A DNA stretch of 64,000 bases, taken from NCBI GenBank assembly GCA_013399115.1, contig VXAA01003390.1, positions 157,372 through 221,371 of the forward strand, read 5' to 3'. Under the pieces are notes generated by a model, which saw only the letters and a program-made list of their open reading frames with translations, ran no database searches and was not told where the DNA came from. The translations under genes were made by a program, and so were the position numbers. This document shows, piece by piece, positions 33,706-47,855 of the stretch; position 1 is the first letter of the stretch; each line of letters opens with the position of its first letter. The DNA is from Anseranas semipalmata. Taxonomy: Eukaryota; Chordata; Aves; Anseriformes; Anseranatidae.

Positions 33706-36700
33706 AGGTATTGCTAATGTTTTTTCCATAGATTCTGAGTGAAGGTGGCTCATCCTGTCTTTGAACCTTGTGTGTGTTCATGCTTTTGCTGGCTTGTTAG
33801 GACTAATCCTCAGTTTTCTACACACTTTAGAATGAATTATGTACCCCCCTTTAAAACAGCTTTGCAAATTTCTGGCCCATTAATATTTTTTTTAAATAAC
33901 AAATTGAATTTCTCTCTGAAAGCGAAACAGGAACATAAGTTTTTGCAATATGACACAACTTGTAAACATACACATATTAGCCTATTGTATATCTTTCTTG
34001 TGCTAACACAGACTGTGGCTCAACTGTGCTCTTGTTCTTGCACTACAGCAAACGCATGATTGAGTGCTACATGTTTGTGCATTTCTCTGATAAGTGATTG
34101 CCTACACCATATGACTGACACCTACTTCATTCATACTGACTTGTAATTAATACCCCTCTACCTGTTTATACTGAAACCTTGTCTGCTGCCTTTAAATGTA
34201 GCCCTTAACGATGGGTTGTTCAAAGTTGCACTGTAATCTGGGAAGTGAAAACAAGTCACAGCCCTTTTGCAAATAATCAGAGACCATTTTAAAAGATTCC
34301 ACATGAAAATGTAGTGTTTCTACTAAGAGTGAGCAGGAAGACAGTGCTGTTGGCATCTATGTTTCTGCCTTAAGTGTCTGAATTCCCATTCAGCCAAGGA
34401 ACATAAACAAAACCTTAATCGCATGATCCTAAACAATCACACCTAATCAACATGACACAACTCCCAAGCACGGATTATGGAATACTTACAAAGACCGCAA
34501 GTCACTTCATACCGATTACACAAGTTACGCAAATATGGGGAAAATGAGAAATTTATCAAAGTTTGAAAAAAATGGAGCAGCTCTCATGAGTGCAATGAAA
34601 AGGCCAGATCAAAGCAGCAACTCATGAGCTGGATTTGGCTGCCAGGACTGTGTCATCTGGCTTATTACCTCCCCAGGCACCTCCACATGCCCAAACACTT
34701 CCTCTGTAAACTGTCAGCCCACCTGTGTCGGAGAAGAACATTGCTCTGATGGAGCTCCAGAGATTGGCTTACAGAGGTGCCCCAAAGCTGACATTTAGCT
34801 TACAGCACTGAAAAGGCTGGGCCCGCTTAGGTTGGATTTTTATAAATGGCTGGCTTACTTTTTGCACCTCTTTGTCACCTCCAATCCAAGTATTACTATA
34901 ATCTTTTAAGATTATTTATTATTAGTGCAACCAGAACTCCTGTTCAGACACCAAGGCCACCTGGCACTAACACAGAATAAAAAGATAGTCCTGATCCCCA
35001 AAGTCTACAGGCTAAGCATATTCCCCAGAAACAGTATTGTAGTTGAATGAATATCAACAAGCTGACTTGCCTTCCTCTGTGTAAATCATGTGCTCCCAAA
35101 AGAAGAAAAAGCAACCCACAAATGGTCTGTATTCTGCTCCCTGTTACCCTGCTCCAAGTCAGTGGCGGAATTCTGCATCTACACCAATGCAACTGAGAGC
35201 TGGGTCAGATCTGCTGTAAGGATGCTGTACACTTATGGAACAACTAGGAAATATTAAAAATGCAGAACCTGGCCAACATTTTTTGCATATTTATGCTCTT
35301 CAGATCTTTATTTCTCCGAGGTGGCAATGGACATATGGTGAATCAACATAAAATTTAGCTCTTTATGTGCAAACCATTCATTTTTTTTCCTTTTGACAAT
35401 TTAGTAGGGGAAGCATGTTTTATATAGTCACAGCTGGTAGCAAGTAAGTCAGTTTGGTTTGATGCTTGTAAATCTGTCAGAATCTCACTAACGGTTATAT
35501 ATTTTATCCCAGCATTATTCCTTGGACAAATAATGGTTAAGCACTTTATTCTTCCCAGTCTCTCTTCCTCTCTCCTCTGACCCCATTCCCACTCAAGTAG
35601 CTATCGCAATCTACAGTGAGCTGCTCTTTCTTCATCTTCTCTACTAAGTCCTGACATACCTCTTTCTTAGTTTCTCTCTCTTGTGATGTGCCTTTCTCAC
35701 TCTCCTTAAAAATGTGAGAGTTCTTAGACTGCAACTAAGTTGATAGAGATGCTTTCATAACTTGATACCAACATAAAATAAACCTTTGCCTTTTTGGATT
35801 CTAGTGAGATAAGTGTAAATGAGGTATTTGCATTATTTTATTTCAGGGCTCAGGCTTTCCTGAAGTTTTCACTTCCTAACAATTGTTCTTTAAGTGTGCT
35901 ATAAACAGAAAGCTATTACTTTGGGACTGTGACATTATCTGTACATCGGTAGACTATGCGACTCCAGCACCAAACAATGGAGATTATGGTATTAGTGTTA
36001 AGTTAAAATAAGTTGCAAATAAGAGTTATAGCCGGTTTTTGTATTTTTATTCTGTTGTCCAATGGCTGATAGCACTGAAAAAAAAAAAAAAAAAACAACC
36101 ACAGAAATATTCCATGCAATTGCATGAATTTATTTCCATCCTTCAGCTGGATATACTAACAGCTCCTATTGCAAACTCTTCACTTTCTACTTCCTCCAGA
36201 AATAATGGTTAGACTTAGGGTCTGAAATTTGATTGTAGATAAAATTATAAATCAAGGAAGTTGTTCAAATGGAAAAGCAACTTTTAACTTTGAAGAGAGT
36301 TTTCTCTGATTCTAAACAATATAACTCTTATGTTTCTGTGTGTTAGCTGTACAGAGCTGTACAGCATCTCAGCTGTAGCTCTGGCCATGCAATTGAGTAG
36401 ATGTGCTCCAGGGGATGCCCTCAGGAAGAACCGTTGCTGACCCAGCATACCTTCTCCACAGCCTAAGTCAAGGGACCAAGAATGTCTACCATCCTAACCA
36501 GGAAAATAAGCAATATAATCAACACAGGAAAACTCTGGATTTTGTCAATATTAAATTAAATGTATGTTTCAGTTATATTCATTGGCATGTACGAAACTTA
36601 AAATGTAGGGAAATACAACTGAAAATGGCATTGGAAGTTAACAAGGTAGAAGCTGAAAATTATCTTTTGAACTAGAGGTCATTATGACACAGAGAACTGA

Positions 36701-36751
36701 TAAGCAACTACATCTAATAAAAAGCTCATTGTTTGAATGTTTCACTAAAAT
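33706..36751. other. Unique DNA between CR1 pieces
   Basis: No gene is recognised. The segment includes a poly-A of 18 at 36,078-36,095 with no attached element. The missing 3' half of the + strand CR1 is not found here. Confidence 0.55.
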
Positions 36752-37150
36752 GAATCATAATAATCGAATCATAGAACAGTTTGTGTTGGAAGGGACCTTA
36801 AAGACCATCTGGTTCCAACCCCCCTGCCATGGGCAGGGACACCTCCCACTAGATCAAGTTGCCCAGGGCCCCATCCAACCTGGCCTTAAGCATCTCCAGG
36901 GATGGGGCATCCACAGCTTCTCTGGGCAGCCTGTTCCAGTGCCTCACCACCCTCTGAGCGAAGAATTTCCTCCTAACACCTAATCTCAATCTTCCCTCTT
37001 TTAGTTTAAAACCATTCCCCCTTGTCCCGTCATTGTCTGCCCAAGCAAAAAGTTGCTCTCCATCTTTTCTATAAGCCCCCTTTAAGTATTGAAAAGCTGC
37101 AATAAGGTCACCCCGGAGCCTTCTCTTCTTCAGGCTGAACCTTCCCAGGT
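36752..37150 (-). mobile_element. CR1 LINE 3' end, 5'-truncated
   Basis: Read on the - strand, this is the 3' terminal part of CR1: the C-terminal end of ORF2, a short 3' untranslated region, and the characteristic tail of ATTCTATG-like octamer units (36,752-36,775 on the + strand, GAATCAT repeats). The upstream break at about 37,150 is the usual 5' truncation from incomplete reverse transcription. The reading frame is still open throughout, so this copy is less decayed than the + strand copy at 32-34 kb. Target-site duplications were not evident. Confidence 0.93.
36849..37150 (-). pseudogene. CR1 ORF2 C-terminal fragment (post-reverse-transcriptase region)
   Basis: About 100 codons are open on the - strand, starting at the truncation near 37,150 and ending at TAG (36,849-36,851). 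Landmarks in order are SLKKRRLRGDLIAAFQYLKG, GFKLKEGRLRLGVRRKFF, RVVRHWNRLPREAVDAPS and ARLDGALGNLI. These are the conserved C-terminal words of avian CR1 ORF2, downstream of the reverse transcriptase core. No stop or frameshift was seen, but the enzyme core is absent, so it is a non-functional fragment. The ATG at 37,187 belongs to flanking DNA and is not a real start. Confidence 0.9.
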
Positions 37151-40100
37151 CAGGTACTGAAATTGTTAATACAAATGCAGCCGTCATAATTAAATTTCAG
37201 ATTTTAGCATTATCCTAAGATGAAAGGTCACTATTTTCACACCATCTGCAGACTGAGGAAGACAATGTAGCAACTCTACTGTCTGCCTGTTTCAAGGGTT
37301 TTGCTCCCAAGAGCATGGAGACCACATCCAGCTCCTTGTAGCTGCACCACAAGTGACCACGGCTCTGTCACTAACATAACGACACTCAGCTGAAATCTGT
37401 TGAATGTTCAGAGGTGAAAAGCAGCCAGTGGGGGAAACCAACAGTGGCCAGCATGGAGCTGAGGGTCAGGGCTCTGCTCCCTGGGGAGGAAAGGGAGAAA
37501 CAAGTTGCTCGTGCTGGGTAGATTACAGACTGCACTGACAGAAACAGTGGTCATGGTACAATAACCCAAACTGAACAAAGGGGACTACAAACTACAGTTT
37601 ATTTTCTTAAATGAGAGTCCTAAAGATGAAGCATAGTTCTGTACCATGATTGGATTCAACAGTCAAGAGTCCCTGAATATTTAGGAAATGCTTAATATAG
37701 TTGCCTCCTAACAAAACTCCTGAGCGACAACGAGTATGCCACTTGTCCACCTGTAAGGAAAGATTTTTCCACTGTGAATAATCCTCCCCTCAAGCACAGA
37801 CATACAAACCACATCCCTGCACATGCAGGGAGGTTCCTAGCAGACAGCTTTCCTTGACAGAAGGCAAAGTCGCTCTCCTCAGGCCGGCAGCGCACTCGTA
37901 ACCAGGGCTCACCCTTTTGCCACGCAGCTGGGACTTGGTCAAACCGTTTTTGTGAGATGCGAGAGCCAGAAGGAACGCAGCTTTCTCTCCCTCCAGCCCT
38001 AACATTTCTTCCTCCGCTCCCAGTGCTTTTTTCTCTCTCAGCCCTCATCAAGGACCCATGCCTCACTGTTTGTCGTCAGGCTCCATCATGCATCCCCTGT
38101 GCCTTTAGGGTGTCCTCATGCTTCTCTGTTCCAATAGCTCCAAGGTCATTCACTGCTCATAAGGGAACCTGGCTTTTTTCTTTATTCCCCAGACATCAGA
38201 CATCTCTGGACCCCTCTGTCTATTCCTCTGTCTATCTTCTTTCATGGTTCTCTCTTTCAATTTGCAAAACCTTCAGTCTATCAAGTTTTAAGCAACAATA
38301 TTTCAAGGGAACAGACAGGAAATTCCCATGCCCATAATTAAATTTCACATGTAGAGCTGTGCGTGCCTTAGCGTCCACACTGACAAATACTTCTCATAAT
38401 GAGCCACAGCTACTACAAATCAAGTGACACAAAAACTGCAATGATTGGAAAGAAAAGAATGTGACTCAAATACGTAGGACCTTTCTTTTAACACAGAGAG
38501 CTTTTCATTGTTAAAAATATGCCTGAATACATCATTCAAAACCTGAACAAACTGATTAACCAGGGAGCAAGTCAGTAAAGGAGCAGCAGTGCTCTGTGTT
38601 ATCACATGAGGGGCTGCAGTTTGGGAATGACAGAGGCTGATGATATATGGCTGCATCACGGCCACAATGCCACAGGTCTCTGTGGAACAATCCTGGCTCC
38701 GCTGCCCTTACTTGACAGCTGCACTAAAATCTCTGCAAACAAGAATTACTCCAGAAGGCCGTTTGCTCCTCTTCTGTTGAAAAAGTTGTCTGGGGAATAC
38801 GCACGGTCACCAGCTATGCCAGTACACTGAAGGGATCTCTCGTGACCAGCTTCTCTCTCTGTCTCATCCCCTTCTGTTGTGCTTACGGACCTCCGTACCA
38901 GGGAATGGATACAGGCATTACTTTGCCACAGGAAAACATGTTTAACAGCTGATCTGAGAAGCAGTCAGTTTGGTTCTGCCAGCAAAGGCAATAATATACC
39001 TCCCCTTAAGAAAAGGAAAGGTCATGATGATCACCTAAAGTGTTGGAAGTGAAAGGGCTAAACATTACTCAAAACAATGAAGTTTTTCATTTTATATTCC
39101 TCTAAGTAATATTTGGTGTTTGAATTCTTTGTGAGAGGAGACAAGAGAAGGAGAAAGTGCCACAGCCACCCATGTGCCATACCATCTGTACACTTTGTGA
39201 ATTCCAACCCACAGAGCTGGCTAGAAACAATACCTTGTTTAAAAAAATAACAGTGTCACAAAAGTTTCTGGTTTCAAGTTTTAAGAACTTGTCTTTTTTA
39301 TTCCCCTCTGCCCTGGTTTTGAATAAAAGGAATTTTAGATGAGTCCTAGACCTTCCGATGTCTCAGGAGAGGAGTATGTGGAACCAACCGCTGGCTTTGC
39401 TCTCTCTACAGATTAACATGCTTGAGGCCAGGTCTCTCCCAGCCTCTGTATTACCAAGCCACAGCCTCAGCTACACCTTAATAGAAACATACTTTCCACT
39501 CTTTCAAGCTCTTGAAGTTGTCACCCTATACAGGGATGAAATTCTTTTATTTTAGACCTAGCCAGTGATTGAGGTGGGCATTTATGACCTTCTTACAGGC
39601 AGGAGGCAATATGTGGAAAAGCAATCTGCAATGCCAGCCATACAGACAAGGCATGGTAAGATGCTGTAAACCAAACCCGCTCTGTTGTTCTGTTACACAA
39701 GGAGCCCCATCAAATTACTACCATTATTTATACTCTAATAAAATGTAGAGGTCTCGTTCAAGTTTCAGTTTCCATGGTGCCAGATTCTGTCCACACACAG
39801 AATGAAACACTGCTCTAAAGCTGATGTTAAAATGAAAACAGTTGGCAGAATTTAACAGAATTTAAAATAAATTATTTTCAGGCATACGTTTGTTTTAAAT
39901 GTTCTCTCACAGCTGCTGGTATAGGAGAAAGACACGAAACCAACCATGAATTTCATTGTCTTTGAGTAAACAACATGACATAAATTCAATTTTGATAATC
40001 CAGGATTACAGTGACAGCAGTAACACTGGTCCAGTCTCAGACTGCCTCTCCCAGTCCCACAGGTGGCCCAAGACACTTTCTTCCTCCAACAAAACAGTGC

Positions 40101-41650
40101 AGGTTGGATGTCCAAACTATTGTAGTGGTCCTCTGTGCCCTTAGTTTTTACACATGTGGCAACACTTTGTACAGGTGCTTGTAAACATGATACAATTTAT
40201 TACTGTTTCTGATTCCTAGTAAAACAGAATCAGAACTCTCATTTTCAGACAAAATTCCTTTTTTTTTTTTCTAGCAGCTGCAACGCTTAAAAAATTTAAC
40301 TGTAAGCTTTTTTCCTTCTGATTTCCAGAACTGAAATGACTGCCAGAAGTAAAGACATGCACTCTTCTTTTCTTACACACGTGTTTAGGTACATATGTAA
40401 ACATCTACTCTGACACCCGATTTTTCTAAAGAATGTGCTAGGAATCTTGTGAGTTGATAAGCAGCCTTCTCTTACAACAGAAGCAAAGACTTCTTTTCTT
40501 CAAAAAAAATCTTATAGGCATCAGACTTATGAAGTATTGATAATTAAACACCAGCAATTTATAATGTTTACATTCTTTATGAAAAATGAGCAGGAAGATA
40601 AATCTTTAAAAAAAAAAAAAAAGCAAATTATCACAAGCATGGTTAACATCTTTTTCAGGCATCATGGGGAAAAAAATTACAGGACTCACTTTTTTTCTTT
40701 TCCATGTTATTTTAAATGGTTCTTTTTCATTTAGTGGTATATCTTTATCTACAAACAACACTGAGTTAATAGGTTACAAAAATACACTCAGGTGTTAGCC
40801 CAATGCTGGAATATGAAGAAAATTTGAGGGGAAAGCATGGGGAAACTATTTCAAAACATGAAGGAATGGGTCAGACAGAGATGGCTCCAGGGTCCACATT
40901 GCACCCTCTGGTTGATAAAGCTCTCCAAGAATATCCCAAGAGATCCTGCATCTTTGCACAGTCTGACACATCCTCTGGCCAATTCAGAAGTTAACTGGCA
41001 CGCCATCAGTGGAGGGTGAGGTACAAGAGAGATTATTGAGATGGCTACTGAGAAAGAAGAACAGCAAGCCAAAGAACCACATTCTGATGATCTGCCCTTA
41101 CGGCAGGTCTGACAATGGCACGGTGCAGAGAGGCAACTGGGACAGCAATGGAGCCCAGAGTCCTGGTCTCCAAACCCAGGAACCACGCTTCTCTGTGGGC
41201 ACTGCTGCCAGGTGGCCCAGCAGCAGCACAAAGCAACAGCAAAGCATGGGCTTTTCTGGCCACTGCAGAAGGCAAGGGGCTGGATTAATTAAAACAACGA
41301 CAACATATTACATACAGGTCTGGGCTTCAAATTTTAAAGCAGTTCAGCCTATGTGTTCTTCCTGTGCTGACCTGCACTGTGCCTTCAGTCATGGATCCAA
41401 TGAGTTCTTGTTCATGCATCTACACACAGCCCAGAGTCCAGGCTCCATCTCAGTAAGCAAGTGAGATAAGGGTTCAGAGAAAGGCTACACTATCACCCAT
41501 ACATATCAGAAACCACTCCTGGCACCACCTGAAGGGAACCCTGGCACAGCACAGAACCCTAGTTTTCATGAAAGCCTTGATTTGGGTTCCCTCCCTGGAA
41601 GAGTATAAAAAAAGACCATAAAATCTGCATACAAGATTCTCTATATTGTA
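37151..41650. other. Unique DNA, no gene seen
   Basis: The longest frames are below 130 codons and unrecognised. A poly-A run of 15 lies at 40,608-40,622. No RNA gene is recognised. Confidence 0.55.
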
Positions 41651-41754
41651 ATCACAGACTTATCTAGGTTGGAAAAGACCTTCAAGATCATCAAGTCCAA
41701 CTGTCAACCTGACCTACCAAGTCCCATCACTAAGCCATGTCCCTTAGTGCCACA
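41651..41754 (-). mobile_element. CR1 LINE 3' scrap
   Basis: On the + strand it reads as the reverse complement of the CR1 3' end: ATCACAGA, then GGTTGGAAAAGACCTTCAAG and ATCATCAAGTCCAACTGTCA, and onward to TGTCCCTTAGTGCCAC. Similarity ends there. This is a short 5'-truncated copy of a different CR1 subfamily from the 36.75 kb copy, judging by the wording of the 3' untranslated region. Confidence 0.92.
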
Positions 41755-44700
41755 GCTCCTGGCAGACAAGCACCACAAAGGGACAGTGTTCAGCAGCCAG
41801 GGCTGGCTTCCAGAGCTGTTACCTTAAGCTGGTTGTCCAGCACTGACCTTGAATAATTTACTATTTGAAATATTCATTGATTGAAACTGTGTATGAGAAA
41901 ACTTGTGTCTATTAAAACATAAAAGCCAGTAAGTAAATGTAACTGCTTCTACAGCCTTATGTACTAGACATGTTTATCTCAATATGGGCAGGTATGAAAC
42001 CTACATCAGATGGTGTAAGAAAGGAGTAAAGAAGTGACTGAGATTGCAGATTGCTATACTAAAACAGATTTTATTGCCTTCTCAGGAATAAAATATAAGC
42101 AATAGGCCCTAAAAATACCTGAGATGATATGCTAACAGATACAATTCACAGGTGATGCTGCAGGAGAATGCAGCAGATGAGCTGAAACTTTCTGGTTTTG
42201 AATAATCAGAACGCTAGCTCAACATTCTCATTTTTTTCTGCACTCTGTCCGTCTAAGGCAATAATCCAATCCCTTAAACAGCTTTTCAGACTGTGAGTTT
42301 CCAGGGCAGGGACTTTGCCATCATCAGTTTATGAAAATAACCTAGTTTCTCAAGAATATGCCTGGAAACCAGCTAAGTAAACAAACAAAAACATAATACA
42401 TTGCTGCCTGAAAATATGCCACAGTCAATGCTTGCACAAGAAAATTCTTACATACTGCAAATATTTTAGTATTTTCCAATTCCTCCACTTGCTGCAGCAG
42501 TTGTATCCTCCTGTTATTGCATCATCCTGCCATTGGAATATTATTGGCAGTGGTAGCGTGCACTGGAGTTTTATTCCCTTTCTCTGGGCCAGTCCTTTAA
42601 TCTTTTTTTTTTTTTCTCTGAAGGTTATTTATGCAAGTGTGACATGCAGTTACAGTAAAGTTCCTTGCAATGAAAGGAGTGCAGGGCAGTGGTAAATTGC
42701 ATTCCAAAATTATTTTGAATTCTAAAGGCTCCATTTAAGGGATAATGATGGGAGCAAAGGGCATTTTTTCAGGATTAATCACTGGCTGGGTGAGATGATA
42801 GCCCAAGGCAAAGCCACGGGCCATTAACCCCTGTGGGTCACCTTATCCCTGCAGGAAATGCACTGGGTCAAGTTCACTGTTGCTATTATAAAATCTTATT
42901 GGAGAAAGAGGTTACACTTCTATGTTTATATATGTCTCCCATTCCCATGTTTGTAATGATAGTGGATAGCTTTTGGCAATGCCTCTATATTGTACCATGG
43001 AGAGATGTAAAAACAAGTTCTATTGTTATATTTGATGCCAAAGATACAAGTGGATTTTTTAATGTTTACAGGGAAGCATTTAAGGTTCTCGGTAAAAGAA
43101 TGAAAAATGAAATGACAGAAAAATACCACATAAAAAAGACCCACGGAAATGACATTAGGAAGAGAGACCCTCTCTTTAACTGGTATAAATCATCACATCT
43201 CCTCTAAAGCCAAAGGAGCTACATGAATCCATACCAGCTGAAGAACTCACCCAGAATTTTTTGTTGGAACACACTGAAGTAAAAATTGTAGGCTTGCATC
43301 ACATACTATTACATCGGGTACATCGCATAAAATAGCAGTTTGACAATATTGCTAAATGGGATTTATATGCTCATGAAAACAGCATTTAAAATGGTGTACA
43401 AATTCTCAATTATTTAAATAAATCCCAGTCCCAGACACTTTAGTTAGATCCAATTGTTTCTAGCCAGGACACTAGGTGAAGGTTTTCCAAGCAACCCACT
43501 GCAAGGGAAAAGGCTACCTGTGTAGCTATGTGCTCACTGTGAAGTCTTTCTTATGCTGACATGAATCTTAGCCACAGAGCTCAAACTTGGATCCAGAATG
43601 AGACCATGCAAGAGCTTCCGGATATTCAAATCTGACGATCCACCTGAACATAAAGAAAGGGAGATCACTGAAGGTCAGCTCAGAGCTGGGTTTGTGTGCT
43701 TCATGCCTGCCAAGCCTCTCTCGAAACGTAAAAAAGAATCTCAACTTTCATTAAAGAGAGAACAGCCCTTAGCCCTCTGCTAGAGAAGTATGTTGAGGAT
43801 GTGAGCACTTCTTAAATCTCACTGCTAGCGATGGTTTACTCGCTTCCCTTGCGGCTGCAGTGAGGACTTTGTCCATCTGGGAGGCACAGCCTGAAACTCC
43901 CTCTCTACCTACAGCCTCTTTCAAGAGGTGGAGCAGGGATCGCTGGTTTTATGGTGCCGCTGCAGTTCACAGCAGTAATCCCTTGTACAAAATAGTTTCA
44001 TGATTGAGGACTTGCACAGGAACAGCAGATTCAGGCTCTTTCTCCACAGACCAAAGGATGTTCAAACACTTACCTCCCACCTACAGGGCAAATCCATTTA
44101 TGGCATTCTGCCCTTTATTTTGAAGGCGTGCTGAAATTAAGCAAAGTGAAGATCCACCGAGCAAGAGAAAACGGGCAAGAGCATGTCTCCATTCTCAGTG
44201 GTGGAGGTGATGCCTGAGATGGGGAACCCAAGATTCCAGTTCTTACTCCTAGAACAACGGCTACATTTATCCAAATGTGATCATATGTAAAATGCGTACG
44301 CAGCTTTGTAGCAGCCAGGATGTTACACTGTCCATGAAATAAACAGAAATGTCACTGCAGTACGGAACTGTAGAGTTTTCCCCAGTAATACCCCTTCATC
44401 TCAGAGGCTCTCCTGATGTCCCTCTCCCTGGGGGACAGGAGCTTAACTCAGCACAGCTGCTAATTGCAGGCTACATATCCCACGCAAACTAAGGAAGTTC
44501 CTTTCTGAGCATAGTCAGGTGCTTAGCTTCTGGAGAGAGCACAGATTTCTGGGGGAGATGCAGCCCGTTTCCAGCAGCACCCCTGATTTACGAGTATGGC
44601 TCCCTGACCATCACATGAGTTTGTTTATATCCCACTTTGAGGCGCCTGCCTCTCCTCACATGCTGTATGCTGAGTCTAGACAGCTAATAAGCAGTTCTGA

Positions 44701-47700
44701 TTTCCCTAAAGAGTTTTAAAGTTGCAAAGGAAAACATACTTCCATCATTTCCTAATTTCAGAATACTACACTTTGCAGCTTTAATGTTCTTTTAATGAAG
44801 TTTTTAGGTGTAATACAAACATACAAACATTTTAAACATATGGTAATAAACTGTAAAGTAAATATAATTACAGTAGCTCTCACCAAATTGAAAGCTTTAC
44901 ATTTGGCTGTTAATTGACTAAAAGGATTTGCAAACACTGAAAAGAAAACTTTGGCATAAATATTTAATAAAATACAGCAATAAGATAGTAATCATCTTAT
45001 GGGATTAAGTAGCTAGGTTTTAGATCATATGATATGATGATGATGAAGTGTACAACTGCTGATGCCAATTGCTCTCTAATTAAATTCTAAACCAACATTA
45101 AAATAATATAAAAGGGCTGGGTTAAACAAAAACAGCAACAACAAAAAAAGCCACTATCTCCATTCACTTTTTTTATATGTTATTGTGAGGAAAAACCCAC
45201 GACGTGAGTGAAAAACAATTGTTCCTCATAGCCCTGACCCCTGTGAGGATGGAGACTGGTGTAAACCAAACCTCAGATGGAAAACCCGAGCAATTTCCTT
45301 GGCAGAGAGCTCCTGCAGGACAGGCAGGAGGAGCAGGGCAAGGATGTCCGCTACGTGCTCATGCAGAGGCAGGCAGAGGGCATGGACAGTTTGCCACCAC
45401 TTGTCCTCCTGCAGGGAATGCCACAGTCATTTTATGGCACCAACCCCTCCAAAGCAGGTAGAAATGAAGTAACTGAGGTACCAGACACGATCTCTTGTTC
45501 TTCCCTCACCTTCCTAGCTCCTTCGGGAGACCAAGGGAAAATGCCTGCAGATCAGGACCAGGAAATGACCATCATGATTGAACCAGGGCCACCTCCAGCA
45601 CATGCTCTAGGGCAGGCAGCACAGCTCAAATCAGACCACGGGAATGTTACAATGCTGTTACATCCCGTGTCTGCTCAACTCACCTCAGAAATTACCGAGT
45701 AATGGTCAAATCTGACTCTTCATAGCTGTATGTGCAATAATTGGTGCTGTTGCAATGTCTCCCCTGCTCTGTTTTGACCCCCTCCTATATTCCTGTATTT
45801 GTCAGCTTTCTGGAAGAGATCGTCTTTTTGTTATGTGGAAACAGCAGCTCTTGATTTCTGATTCCTAGTGCCCCAGTGCTGCTGCAATGCATAAAAATCA
45901 TTACTGTAACATAAATCATCATGCTTGCAAGATGAAAAAGAGGCATTAATTAGCGTTAATTATTGTAAAAGTTAATAAAAAATTACAAGAGAAATAGAAG
46001 ACATTTTGTTGCATGTTTGGATGGCCAACACTTGAATGTTCACTCCAATTACTAATCTCCCACAAAGTTTTCCGCCTATCTATGTATATGTTGCTAATTA
46101 CTAACACATACATTATATCTATTATTATGACTGTTGAAAATCTGCAATGATCACATTTTTTCATTTTAAATGCAAATTTTTACAGAAAAAAAAAAAACTC
46201 ATGCGTAATTTTCTTTCACATCTGTGGTGGGAGATGCATTGTGTGTTTGAAGTTTGAGCCAGGGTTTTATCTTGCTATTTTTTGCTCAGAAAAGCCAGCA
46301 AGAAAGAATGGTTTGCTTTACTGCTCTGCAGTTTCAAGAAATGAAATGGGTTGGACTACCATGAAAAGTTGAACAGTTTGATCTTTCTGTACTTTGGCTA
46401 GGTATTGCTGCAGCAAGAGGAATTCAGATCTCCCCACAAACAGTGATCTAATGATAGGGTACCACAGCCCAGCACCGGTGGCAGGAAAGCTCTGTTTTGG
46501 CCCTTATTCACTCTGACATGTTTAATCTAGGCTATAATTCTTTCAGGAATAAGACCAGAAACTATGAAAGTCTGAATCGCTGCCCTGTTGCACCAGTTTT
46601 ATGCTGATTTAATTACGTTGGACTACATATGCTGCATCACACTACAGGGATGGGGGATCGGGATCAACTTTTTTGGCTGCCTCCATTTTATGCTATGTTT
46701 GTTTAGCACGCAAATCCAGTTCATAATATCCATCATCTTTTCAGTTTTATTGATCAACTATTTTAATTTGCAAAGAATACAATAAGGAATGTCATATCAA
46801 TTCAAGCACGGAAGCAAGAACTCTGTGAAGAACAGTCATCACCAGTTATAATATATATAATAGCTCTGTACACTTAAAGCAGAAAGAATTTCCTCCCCTC
46901 TCTTCCAGGACTCCAAAAACCCTCATTAAAGCTTTGGGGTCCCACCCTCCATTCATGTGTATGGGTACATTTCACGAAGGTCAGTGGAAGTCAGACCAAT
47001 TTAAACCAGCCCTGAATCTGGAAATGAGAAATGGTTTCCTTTTATACCGTGAACAATAGCTTAGACACAGAAACTGTAGATAAGCATTTACATAAAATAC
47101 TAAAGAAAAAATCCCCTGAAATGAAGTGTTTGTATGTTGCTTGTTACGTTATGTATGTTGTCAAATGATGTCAAACTAAAATAGCCCCAAATGTATTTGC
47201 TTGATAAACATTTTCTGTCCTTCTTTTGTGGCATCTTATTCTCAAACAGGTAACGTGCTTATTTTACTCAGATAAATAGTGTGATAGATCTGGCACAAGA
47301 GAATATTATAGCCCATGGCAAAGAAATTCTGTTGCTCTTACATGATGCTTCAAGGTGATCAGTAGTTTTGTTTTTAAAATGGTCAAGAAAAAAGTCCACA
47401 GTGATACAGAATCACATTTATTACACTGTATTTAAGTTTGTACTGCTATTCACAAACAATAAGGGTTTGAAAAATTGTCTCTTAAAACAGTAATGTACCC
47501 TGTAACGTGAGCCAAATATACACTTTACCTAGAGTTACTATATACAAATATTATAAATCATCCAACAATGTGAGAAAATGTCACTACATTCATTTAAAAT
47601 CGCTATTTGTGCTAACGTGTTTTACCATATTTTGCTTGGGGCAATATATTTCCATGCTTTATGAAATTATTAATTCTCATTAAATTCTAATGTTCCTGTC

Positions 47701-47825
47701 TGAAAAGAGCAGAGCTAATTAACTGCTCCATTAAAATTATTACTTACTCCTGATGAGTCCTGTAAATGTTTCTACTTTGTTAGGCCAGTAGAAGTTTTCT
47801 GAGCTGAAACACCTACCAGGATTAT
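41755..47825. other. Unique DNA, no gene seen
   Basis: No gene or RNA is recognised. The segment at about 42,490-42,870 has the mixed texture of a regulatory element (ATTA words, GATAATGAT, TTAATCAC, GGGTCA), and 45,940-46,190 is rich in TAATTA-type homeodomain words. Both are judged by eye only. Overlapping frames near 45,204-45,702 (up to 141 codons) have no recognised domain. Confidence 0.5.
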
Positions 47826-47855
47826 TGCACACGTGCGCGTGTGCACACATGCACA
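47826..47855. repeat. 30-bp alternating purine-pyrimidine tract (Z-DNA type)
   Basis: Every step alternates between pyrimidine and purine, with several CG and CA/TG steps and an imperfect dyad around GTGCGCG. Such tracts can adopt left-handed Z-DNA under negative supercoiling. No promoter was identified next to it. Confidence 0.85.

Noticed and set aside
40398..40418. TGTAAACATCTACT resembles the miR-30 family seed region
   Set aside because: Differs from miR-30 members after the seed, and no complementary arm forms a precursor hairpin nearby.
45204..45702. 85- and 141-codon overlapping frames
   Set aside because: No recognised domain, no splice context, and two overlapping frames on the same strand suggest chance.
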